Source: Bordetella parapertussis (GTDB taxonomy: Bacteria; Bacteroidota; Bacteroidia; Chitinophagales; Chitinophagaceae). Taken from it: a DNA stretch of 64,000 nt. The stretch spans positions 24,349-88,348 of the forward strand of contig CALQJX020000018.1 in the NCBI GenBank assembly GCA_943331005.2, read 5' to 3'. Made by a program: the position numbers and the translations under genes. Below the pieces are notes generated by a model that was not told where the DNA came from, searched no databases, and was given only the letters and a program-made list of their open reading frames with translations. Shown here in pieces: positions 36,531-44,139 of the stretch (positions are counted from its first letter, which is position 1; each line of letters starts with the position of its first letter).

Positions 36531-37023
36531 TAAGGGAAAATATCTTAAGGCCTTTTTCATACCTGTTTTGTTGCTGCATGCCTGCACACAAGACAGGCAG
36601 CCATGCCTCACACCCAAAACTGCAGTGCTGATAATGAAGAGTGTGCGCAAAACCACCGACAATAAAGTAATAGATACAGCATTCAATTCAGCCTTGCTGG
36701 TACCGGTCATTGCTGTAATGAATAAGGGTACTTACTATGCAAAGTCATCCAATTTTACTGTTTCTTTATCACCCTTATCCGATACCTGTCAATGGCTTTT
36801 TGCCGCAGATACTGCCGCTGGTAGTGCTATAGATACTCTCACTTTCAGCTACAACCGAGAATTGAAGTTTGTTTCCAATGCTTGTGGTTACAGTCATTTC
36901 TTCAGTCTGAATACAGTTGGTACCACGCATAATTTTATAGACTCTGTTACTATCAGCAACAAGAGTGTAACCAATAATGTAAATACAACCCATGTCCAGG
37001 TATATATACATCCTCGTTCTTAG
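36523..37023 (+). CDS. DUF6452-type lipoprotein
   Basis: 166 residues. The hydrophobic signal ends in 'LLLHAC' (Cys21). The mature part with 'CLTPKTAVLIMKSVRK', 'DTLTFSYNRELKFVSNACGYSHFF' is typical of DUF6452, a Bacteroidota-only family without known activity. It overlaps the coiled-coil gene by 8 bp and the DUF6048 gene by 32 bp, so all are in one tightly packed transcript. DUF6452 and DUF6048 genes are commonly adjacent, which suggests joint work in the outer membrane. Confidence 0.75.
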   Translation: MTDKGKYLKAFFIPVLLLHACTQDRQPCLTPKTAVLIMKSVRKTTDNKVIDTAFNSALLVPVIAVMNKGTYYAKSSNFTVSLSPLSDTCQWLFAADTAAGSAIDTLTFSYNRELKFVSNACGYSHFFSLNTVGTTHNFIDSVTISNKSVTNNVNTTHVQVYIHPRS

Positions 37024-37726
37024 CCTGGCGATGGTTTGCCATCTTTCTCCCGTTGCTGCACAAACAGATACAGCAGGTACTGAAGAGACAGATAAAGCAC
37101 CCGCTAAAAAGAAATTTACCGGTGGTCATCAGCTCACTATCGGTGCAGATATCTTCCATCCCGTTCTCAATCAGTATGCGTCCAACAGGTATAGCTATGA
37201 GGGGGAAGTGAGTTACTACCTCAAAAATGAATACTATCTGGTTGCCGAAGGTGGCTGGGGAGGATCTGATGTCAGCTTCGATGATCTGAAATATAAGACC
37301 ACCAATTACTTTGGCAGACTGGGGTTCAATAAAAGTATACTTTACAGAGAAAGCAACAAAGACTGGGATATGATGTTTATGGGCCTGAGGGCGGCCATGA
37401 GCAACGTGAACAGGGGAGATGCTGTATATACTACAACCGATAGTGTGTGGGGCAGTACCACAGGCATTAGTGCCGGACAGAACTTTGCTGCTGTATGGGC
37501 CGAGCTAACGGTAGGTATGCGGGTAGAATTGGTGCATGGCATTATGGCAGGCTGGAACATGAGGGGTAAGTTCCTGATGAATGGACGTTCTTTCAGCAGT
37601 CTCGCACCATTGCAGATAGCCGGTTATGGCAAGGGAGATAAATCTACCAATTTCGATTTCAATCTCTATATCTGTTATGCTATAAGGTGGAACAAACAAC
37701 AATCTGCTGCTACTCCGGCAGATTAG
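36992..37726 (+). CDS. DUF6048-type outer-membrane protein
   Basis: 244 residues with a signal peptide (1-23, 'SPVAAQ') and alternating beta-strand pattern. 'GADIFHPVLNQYASNRYSYEGEVSYYLKNEYYLVAEGG' split over residues 50-90 and a terminal 'FDFNLYICYAIRWN' strand suggest a small beta barrel. This fits DUF6048, which accompanies DUF6452. The start ATG at 36992 lies 32 bp inside the DUF6452 gene. The 3' end is part of a hairpin shared with the convergent esterase gene. Confidence 0.75.
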   Translation: MSRYIYILVLSLAMVCHLSPVAAQTDTAGTEETDKAPAKKKFTGGHQLTIGADIFHPVLNQYASNRYSYEGEVSYYLKNEYYLVAEGGWGGSDVSFDDLKYKTTNYFGRLGFNKSILYRESNKDWDMMFMGLRAAMSNVNRGDAVYTTTDSVWGSTTGISAGQNFAAVWAELTVGMRVELVHGIMAGWNMRGKFLMNGRSFSSLAPLQIAGYGKGDKSTNFDFNLYICYAIRWNKQQSAATPAD

Positions 37727-37738
37727 AAGTAGCAGCAG
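37704..37738. terminator. hairpin spanning the DUF6048 stop codon
   Basis: Perfect 11-bp stem CTGCTGCTACT / AGTAGCAGCAG with a 13-nt loop that contains the stop codon TAG. There is no T tract, so it may act as a weak or factor-assisted terminator between two convergent genes only 24 nt apart. Confidence 0.35.
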
Positions 37739-37750
37739 CTGCTGTGATGG

Positions 37751-38950
37751 TTATTCTATTATCAGTCTTTTTACAGCTGTACCCAGATTTTTATCAGCAT
37801 AGTGTACACTCACCAAATACAAGCCTTTTGCCAGTTGGGCAGTGTTTATTGCCACATCTTTCTTTAGTATTTCTGTATAAATATAGAGTGCGCGTCCTGT
37901 CAGGTCGTTTATAGATACCTCGCTTATAGGGCTGGCAGCACTTATGTTGAAGATGCCATTAGTTGGGTTGGGGTAGAGTGAAAGACCCTCTTTGTTGTCA
38001 ATACTTTCGACAGAAGTACCCGATGGACAAACCAATGTGTAGAGGTATTCTTTTACAAAAGAATCTACAGTGTTCAGTTTGGCTGCATCAGCGTTCCATG
38101 GCACATGGCCATCTCCGGTAAACACTTTGCTCCAATGTGGAATGCTTTTCGAAACATATTCGCCTTCCAGCACACCCAAACCACATAGATTCACGTCTAT
38201 AGAGCCACTTATTGCTTTGGCGCAGTTATACGGAACTACTGCGTCGGTACTACCCTGCATATTTACAGAAGGTACATCTGTGGCATCTACAAATGAGGCC
38301 ATGTTCAGTGCACCCGCCATATTTACAATGGCTTTGCATTTGGTAGTGTATCCCGCATTGCCACTATTGCCCTCCATACCGCCGTTTGCAGCAATAGCAG
38401 TAAGTATATGCGAGGGAGCTTCTGCAGAATCCAGATAACCTACATGCATGTATAGCACAGCTCCGGCAGAGTTGCCACCGGCATAAATGTTGTTGGTGTC
38501 TATACGGTAAGTGTTTGTAGTGGCAGCATCTTTCATAAAGTATCGTAGCGCGGCTTTGCCATCACTTACAGCTTTCATCACTACATCTATAGCCACGGTA
38601 GAGTCCAGAGCCATGGCAATAGCATTGCCCAGTCTGTAGTCAATAGAAGCTGTTACATAGCCCCTTCTGGCAAATCTCACACAAAAGGAGTCAATGGTTG
38701 CATCATCGGTGCGGGTGCCGGCAACAAAGCTGCCGCCATGTGCCAGCACTATAAGGGGCCGCACTGTTGCTGCATCTCCGGCTGGCTCATATATATCCAT
38801 GAGCAGACTGTTTGCTGCTGAGTATGTAACCGTAGTTTTTGTAACCCCGAACATATTGGTCAGGTATCGGCCTGCGGGGCACTGTGCGTTAGCTGCAGTA
38901 GCAGAAAACAGCGCTACACCGGTTAATGCTTTTAAGATGTTCTTTTTCAT
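37751..38950 (-). CDS. T9SS-exported carboxylesterase-type alpha/beta hydrolase
   Basis: 399 residues with a signal peptide (1-22, 'AANAQ'). The hydrolase shows the oxyanion motif 'AHGGSF' (70-75), nucleophile Ser161 in 'GGNSAGA', a later Asp in 'GSTDAVVPY' and His in 'GDGHVPW', as in hormone-sensitive-lipase/feruloyl-esterase-like enzymes. Residues about 320-399 ('LYPNPTNGIFN', 'KGLYLVSV') are a T9SS sorting domain, so it is exported across the outer membrane. Substrate is unknown; deacetylation of glycans or ester cleavage is plausible. Confidence 0.88.
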   Translation of the reverse strand: MKKNILKALTGVALFSATAANAQCPAGRYLTNMFGVTKTTVTYSAANSLLMDIYEPAGDAATVRPLIVLAHGGSFVAGTRTDDATIDSFCVRFARRGYVTASIDYRLGNAIAMALDSTVAIDVVMKAVSDGKAALRYFMKDAATTNTYRIDTNNIYAGGNSAGAVLYMHVGYLDSAEAPSHILTAIAANGGMEGNSGNAGYTTKCKAIVNMAGALNMASFVDATDVPSVNMQGSTDAVVPYNCAKAISGSIDVNLCGLGVLEGEYVSKSIPHWSKVFTGDGHVPWNADAAKLNTVDSFVKEYLYTLVCPSGTSVESIDNKEGLSLYPNPTNGIFNISAASPISEVSINDLTGRALYIYTEILKKDVAINTAQLAKGLYLVSVHYADKNLGTAVKRLIIE

Positions 38951-39145
38951 GTTTTGTGAACTGTGTTTAATATGACTACAAAATAGTGTATTTGATCTGT
39001 AAATTCAATATGATATCAAATATTTCGAGTCTGGAGTAAACCAAGAAAGGCGTATTCTATTAACCGGGTGTAAATAAATGAACGCTCACAATTCAAAGTT
39101 GTTTTATTGTTTAAATCGGTTTATTTTTCAGCAAAATTCATACTA

Positions 39146-39991
39146 ATGATTCGTCGTTTCTCTTTGGCTGTAGCTGTTATTGCCTCTTGTGCATTATTGG
39201 TTTCCTGTGGTATGGGCAATAAAAAAAAGAATGCTGCCGGTTCTATATCTGAACATTATCAGAAGGGTAATGATTATGTACTTACTGACCAGCTGGATAT
39301 GGCCGAGATGGAATATATTACCTGCATTAAGACCGACTCGAATGATTGGAGAGCTTTTTATCAGTTGGGTGGAGTATATCAGTTGAAAGGCGACTTCAAA
39401 GGTGCAATGTATTCTTTCAATAAAGCAGTCACTATCAATCCTGAGTTCACACTTGGTTTCTTCAACAAGGCCAATCTTGAAGAAATGGTTGGTGACGAAA
39501 AAGCCAGTAAGAAAGATCTTGAAAGAGCTTTGATACTGAAAAAGGATTTTTACATGGCACTTATGGCCAGGGCCCGCAAAGCATCTGGTGTAGGAAATTA
39601 CAAAGAGGCTGTAATTTATTTCGATTCTGCTATCAATATTCGCCCCGATTTTTATCTGGCTTATAGTATGAGGGGGTCAAGTAAATTCAAATCAGGCGAT
39701 TTTCAGGGTGCTATTGATGACTTCAGCAAAGAGATCGAACTGTTTCCGGCGCATATAATGGGATATGTGAACAGGGCTGTAGCTTATGGCGAAATGAAGA
39801 ATTACAGAGCCGGTATCAATGATCTCTCATCTGCTATCGAGATAGATCCTATGTGGTCACAGTCTTTTATATACAGAGGTATGTTCTATCATAGAATGAA
39901 TGTAAAAGACAGTGGTTGTGGCGATTTCAGGATGGCCTTCAAATTAAAGAATCCTCAGGCTGAAGCATATACCAAGGAGTTCTGTAAGTAA
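39146..39991 (+). CDS. TPR-repeat lipoprotein
   Basis: 281 residues from the ATG at 39146, chosen because a lipoprotein signal follows at once (LLVSC, Cys21); an upstream in-frame Met at 39107 would precede it by 13 residues. Residues 40-275 hold about six tetratricopeptide repeats ('AFYQLGGVYQLKGDFKGAMY', 'AYSMRGSSKFKSGDFQGAID', 'GYVNRAVAYGEMKNYRAGI'). Such proteins serve as scaffolds; partner unknown. The gene stands alone. Confidence 0.82.
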   Translation: MIRRFSLAVAVIASCALLVSCGMGNKKKNAAGSISEHYQKGNDYVLTDQLDMAEMEYITCIKTDSNDWRAFYQLGGVYQLKGDFKGAMYSFNKAVTINPEFTLGFFNKANLEEMVGDEKASKKDLERALILKKDFYMALMARARKASGVGNYKEAVIYFDSAINIRPDFYLAYSMRGSSKFKSGDFQGAIDDFSKEIELFPAHIMGYVNRAVAYGEMKNYRAGINDLSSAIEIDPMWSQSFIYRGMFYHRMNVKDSGCGDFRMAFKLKNPQAEAYTKEFCK

Positions 39992-40134
39992 TTTGCTTGC
40001 ACTGCTTTTATTATTCATATGCTGCAACCAACCATTTTTCTATAAATAGTTGTCTTCTTTATGTTTTAATATGAATTGCATTATTCTTTTTGATTATTCA
40101 ATTAGAATTTGTACATTTATTAAAACCATTATTT

Positions 40135-41505
40135 ATGAAGAAACTACTTACATTCCTTTTATCAATGAGTAGTCTTGCGGCAATAGCACAGACTACCATT
40201 TATTCGCAAAACTTCAATACAGGCAGTGCTTCAGACTGGACCATGCTATCAGGTGCATTGGGTGGTGTTATTTTGCCAGTTGGCAATCAGTGGCTCATAA
40301 ACAATACATATACTGCGGGTATAGCAGGTACTACAACGCCCAATCAACCTGCAGGTATCACCGGTTCGCCAAACAGCTATTACCTGCATATGAACTGCGG
40401 TCCATTGCTTTCATCTTTTTATGGCAGTAACTGTAACTACAATGCAGGCGCCACCGGTGAAACATACTTTACTGTAATGAACACACCTATTGTTACTACC
40501 GGTTATACGGGTGTTTCGTTCTCTTTCTGGTGGTTATGCAATGGTAGCGCAGCTGCCGATGGAAAGGTTTATTACCGTACCAGTTCTACTGGTACCTGGA
40601 CACTCATTACATCTCCAATCAGTTCTTATTACGGTAGTTCCACCTGGGCATTGCAGACTATAACATTGGCCGCATTCGATAACAAAGCATTTCTGGAATT
40701 TGGTTTCGAATTCAGAGACCAGACAGGCAGCGATCCTGCCTTTGGCGTAGATGATATAAAGGTTACCGGTTTTACAGCAGCTTCGGTATCAGCTTCTATG
40801 ACTTCCAGTTCATCAACAGCCTGTCAGGATAGTTGTATTACTGTTACCAACACAAGTACAGGTACTGTTGATAGTGCGCGTTGGTCTTGCCCTGGTGCTA
40901 CCATCACTACTACCAGTAGCAGTCCGGCTAATATATGTTTCCCCACACCTGGTGTAAAAACTGTGAAACTATATCTCTACAATGGTGGTGTCAGGGTAGA
41001 TTCTGCCAGTTCCACTGTTACTGTTAATCCTACGCCTCATCCTACAGTTACTAAAACGGGTACTACTTATTCAGTGCCTGCATTGTATACTTCATACCAG
41101 TGGTATTCGGTTTCTATTCCACCTATACCTATTTCCGGCGCTACAAATGCTACCTACACAACTACGGTTACAGGTTCTTATGCTGTATTGGTAGATTCTG
41201 CAGGTTGCAAAGGATATGCAATTTATGGTGCAGTTACAGGTATAGACAATATTGCCGGAGAACAACCTGCATTCTGGTGTGCAAGGTCTGGTAACGGAGA
41301 TATTTTCCTGCATTCTGCTACAGAATTTTCAGCTCTGGTAACTGTAAATATTTTCGATGTAACAGGCAGGCTCATTCGTTCAGAAATTTGGAACAAAGAA
41401 GAGCAGGTTTTGCAGTTAAAAGGGCTCACCCTTCGCTCTGGTATGTACGTTATCAGACTGAGCGGGAATAATATTTCATCAGTGCTTAAATGGCAGCAGG
41501 ACTAA
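40135..41505 (+). CDS. T9SS protein with jelly-roll and PKD-like domains
   Basis: 456 residues from the ATG at 40135, just before a signal peptide (MKKLLTFLLSMSSLAAIAQ); an earlier TTG at 40090 is less likely. Residues 20-220 look like a MAM/concanavalin-type jelly roll ('FSFWWLCNGSAAADGKVYYR', 'FGVDDIKVTGF'). Residues 225-370 contain PKD/Ig-like modules ('ACQDSCITVTNTSTGTVDSA', 'YTSYQWYSVS'). The last 80 residues ('VNIFDVTGRLIR', 'SGMYVIRL') are a T9SS-type tail lacking a clear YPNP motif. The PKD part closely resembles the 56274-57134 protein. Confidence 0.8.
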   Translation: MKKLLTFLLSMSSLAAIAQTTIYSQNFNTGSASDWTMLSGALGGVILPVGNQWLINNTYTAGIAGTTTPNQPAGITGSPNSYYLHMNCGPLLSSFYGSNCNYNAGATGETYFTVMNTPIVTTGYTGVSFSFWWLCNGSAAADGKVYYRTSSTGTWTLITSPISSYYGSSTWALQTITLAAFDNKAFLEFGFEFRDQTGSDPAFGVDDIKVTGFTAASVSASMTSSSSTACQDSCITVTNTSTGTVDSARWSCPGATITTTSSSPANICFPTPGVKTVKLYLYNGGVRVDSASSTVTVNPTPHPTVTKTGTTYSVPALYTSYQWYSVSIPPIPISGATNATYTTTVTGSYAVLVDSAGCKGYAIYGAVTGIDNIAGEQPAFWCARSGNGDIFLHSATEFSALVTVNIFDVTGRLIRSEIWNKEEQVLQLKGLTLRSGMYVIRLSGNNISSVLKWQQD

Positions 41506-41526
41506 TTGTAGCCACTTTAGTTCTTC

Positions 41527-41561
41527 AAAAAAAGCACTCCCTTAAACGGAGTGCTTTTTTT
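41527..41561 (+). terminator. strong intrinsic terminator
   Basis: 14-bp perfect stem (GCACTCC / GGAGTGC flanked by A7 and T7) with a 7-nt loop, 22 nt after the stop of the jelly-roll gene. Confidence 0.95.
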
Positions 41562-41652
41562 GTTTAAATTAATTTAAAACAGTAATTTATAGATTCAATA
41601 ATATATTAAATTGATTTTAACATATCTGTAAGTAAAAAGTGATTATTGTTGT

Positions 41653-43011
41653 ATGATGAAACGCACTATCTACTTGACTTCATTATTGGCTGTGGCAAGT
41701 CTGCCTGCATTTGCACAAACCACAACAAGCCCCGCTACAACTGAAGAAAAGCCAAAATCTGAACTGAAATACAACCTGACTTCTGATGGTTCAAAATACA
41801 TAAAAGCAACATTCCTCAACCAGACGTGGGCCAGATATGACCAGAGTAATCCGGGCACTACAGTAAACGACGATCCGCAACAAAACACTTTCGATATTGG
41901 TCTGCGGCGCACCCGCATGCAGCTTTTTGGTCAGCTTTCAGACCATGTGTTCTTTTACACACAGTATGGAATGAACAATTTCAATTTCATTGCACAAAAT
42001 TCGGGCAACCGTAAACTTCAGGCTTTCTTTCACGATGCACTTGGAGAGTACAAGGTATTTAAGAAGAACGATATGCTGAAGTTGGGTGGGGGATTGACCA
42101 TAGTCAATGGCCTCAGTCGTTTTTCTCAGCCGGGTATAGGCACAATTATGACTACTGATGTGCCTGTGTTTTTGCAGGCTACGGTTGACCAGACCGATGA
42201 ATTTGCCCGCAAGCTGAGCATATATGCGCGCGGACAGTTTGGAAAGATAGATTACAGAGTAGCTATTTCAGATCCATTTCCCATACAAACCAATGGGCAA
42301 ACAGTTCCTGCAATAGGTAAGGATGCAACCTTTACTCCTTTCGGTCATACACACCAGTATTCCGGATTGTTTATCTACAACATATTCGATAAAGAAACGC
42401 ACACCACGCCATATATGACCGGTACATATCTTGGCGATAAGAAGATCCTGAACATCGAAGCAGGAGCTATTTACCAGAAAAACGCAACCTGGCACCTGAA
42501 CGGTGCAGACACAGCATTCAACAACATGCTGCTTTGGGGTGTTGCAGCCTATGCTGATATGCCAATAAAGGGTAACAAATACGCGCTCAGTGCCTATGCC
42601 GGTTATTTCTTTACTGATTATGGCAATAACTATTTGCGCAATAACGGAATCATGAACCCTGCCAATGGCAACACTGATCCTGCTATATTCAATGGCGCAG
42701 GCAATGCTTATCCAATGTTTGGCACAGGCAGCAATATTTATGCACAGGTAGGTTTCAGATTACCCAAAGATCTGTTCGGAGATAATGGTACATTGATGCC
42801 GTATGCTTCTTATCGCATGGCCAGCTTCGACAAGCTGAAGGATCCGGTAAATGTATACGATGCCGGGGTGAACTGGCTGATCAATAAACATCAGTCAAAA
42901 CTGTCTCTGAATTATCAATTACGCCCGGTCTTCACCAAGCAGACCAATGGCGATATTACACACACTACCAATGCAAATTCGGTTTGGTTACAGTATCAGG
43001 TCACTATCTAA
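41653..43011 (+). CDS. outer-membrane porin (phosphate-selective porin-like)
   Basis: 452 residues with a signal peptide (about 1-22, 'LPAFAQ'). Alternating strands with aromatic girdles run throughout ('GLRRTRMQLFGQLSDHVFFY', 'YALSAYAGYFF', 'SVWLQYQVTI' at the C-terminus), predicting a 16-stranded-type barrel of the OprO/OprP group. Two adjacent ATG codons begin the gene. Substrate specificity cannot be read. The gene ends at a terminator shared with the convergent OmpA-like gene. Confidence 0.8.
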   Translation: MMKRTIYLTSLLAVASLPAFAQTTTSPATTEEKPKSELKYNLTSDGSKYIKATFLNQTWARYDQSNPGTTVNDDPQQNTFDIGLRRTRMQLFGQLSDHVFFYTQYGMNNFNFIAQNSGNRKLQAFFHDALGEYKVFKKNDMLKLGGGLTIVNGLSRFSQPGIGTIMTTDVPVFLQATVDQTDEFARKLSIYARGQFGKIDYRVAISDPFPIQTNGQTVPAIGKDATFTPFGHTHQYSGLFIYNIFDKETHTTPYMTGTYLGDKKILNIEAGAIYQKNATWHLNGADTAFNNMLLWGVAAYADMPIKGNKYALSAYAGYFFTDYGNNYLRNNGIMNPANGNTDPAIFNGAGNAYPMFGTGSNIYAQVGFRLPKDLFGDNGTLMPYASYRMASFDKLKDPVNVYDAGVNWLINKHQSKLSLNYQLRPVFTKQTNGDITHTTNANSVWLQYQVTI

Positions 43012-43030
43012 ATAGTTCAATCAGTTACAA

Positions 43031-43065
43031 AAAAATAGCGTTGGAGTTTATCCAACGCTATTTTT
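43031..43065. terminator. bidirectional terminator between the porin and OmpA-like genes
   Basis: 15-bp perfect stem AAAAATAGCGTTGGA / TCCAACGCTATTTTT with a 5-nt loop and T-rich flanks on both strands. Confidence 0.95.
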
Positions 43066-43087
43066 TTAAATGCAGTTATTTAGTGGC

Positions 43088-43984
43088 TTATTTACCGCCA
43101 TCCATCAACTTCATCAGTTCGTCCAGCCTTGGTTCCAGTATTATTTCTGTACGCCTGTTCTGTCCGCGACCTTCAGGTGTTGAATTTGAAGCGATCGGAT
43201 CGTATTCGCTGCGGCCGCTTGCTACCAGTTTGGCTGGCACCACACGGTATTCGTCTATAAGCACATGAGCTATAGAAGTAGCGCGCGCAGTACTCAGTTC
43301 CCAGTTGTCTGCAAACTTCACTGTGTGTATAGGCAGACTATCGGTATGTCCTTCAATGTTGATGTTGATGTCTGAACTTGTATTCAATACACCTGCAACC
43401 TTAGAGAGTGCCTCTTTGCCTTTCGGGTTAACTACTGCACTGCCCGATGGGAACAACAGACTTTCCTGCATGCTGATGTATACCTTACCATTTTTCATTT
43501 TGATGGTCAGCTCATTGCTGTTGAAGCCTTTAAGCGCTTCTGCGATCTTCTTGCGCAGTGCTTCTGCAGCTTCCTGTTGCTGATCCAGCAATGCCTGCAG
43601 TTGTTCCAGACGCTGACGCTGAGCTGCTATCTGTTCGTTGGTCGATTTCAGCTGGCGCTTGGTGTTTTCTTTTTCATCGCGCAGCACATTTACTTTGTTG
43701 GTCAGCTCCTTTACAGTGCCTTCCATATTGCTCATGCTGTCTTTAAGCCTGCCGATACGATCATTGAGTGAAGCAATGGTATTTTTTAGTTCGGTATTGG
43801 TGGCAGTAAGCTTTTTATTCTGGTCCTGCTGTTCGCCCAGCTGTTTGGCAAGTGCGTTCTTTTCTGCTTTTTCTTTTTCAGCTCTTGCTGTTTCTGCATC
43901 GTACTTCTTTTTAGAAACGATACACGATGTCATGAAAAGGCATGCATAACATGCCATGGTAATGGCAACTAGTGTTTTTTTCAT
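43088..43984 (-). CDS. OmpA-domain lipoprotein with long coiled coil
   Basis: 298 residues from the ATG at 43984, directly before a lipoprotein signal (FMTSC, Cys21); a longer in-frame start at 44041 adds 19 residues of no signal value. Residues 28-160 form an Ala/Glu/Lys-rich coiled coil. Residues 185-298 are an OmpA/MotB peptidoglycan-binding domain ('INIEGHTDSLPIHT', 'NWELSTARATSIAHVLI', 'SEYDPIASNSTPEGRGQNRR'). It should tether the outer membrane to peptidoglycan. Confidence 0.9.
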   Translation of the reverse strand: MKKTLVAITMACYACLFMTSCIVSKKKYDAETARAEKEKAEKNALAKQLGEQQDQNKKLTATNTELKNTIASLNDRIGRLKDSMSNMEGTVKELTNKVNVLRDEKENTKRQLKSTNEQIAAQRQRLEQLQALLDQQQEAAEALRKKIAEALKGFNSNELTIKMKNGKVYISMQESLLFPSGSAVVNPKGKEALSKVAGVLNTSSDININIEGHTDSLPIHTVKFADNWELSTARATSIAHVLIDEYRVVPAKLVASGRSEYDPIASNSTPEGRGQNRRTEIILEPRLDELMKLMDGGK

Positions 43985-44139
43985 TGAGTTGTGATTTAAT
44001 ATGGGAGTACAAAAACCGTACCAGCCACAAAAGTACACCAAATAGCTTTTGACAATAACATAAAATTCTAAGATTAATGTTGAAAAGCTTAAATGTTATG
44101 CTTAGAGATAATACAGTTTATATAAAATTTATTATATGC

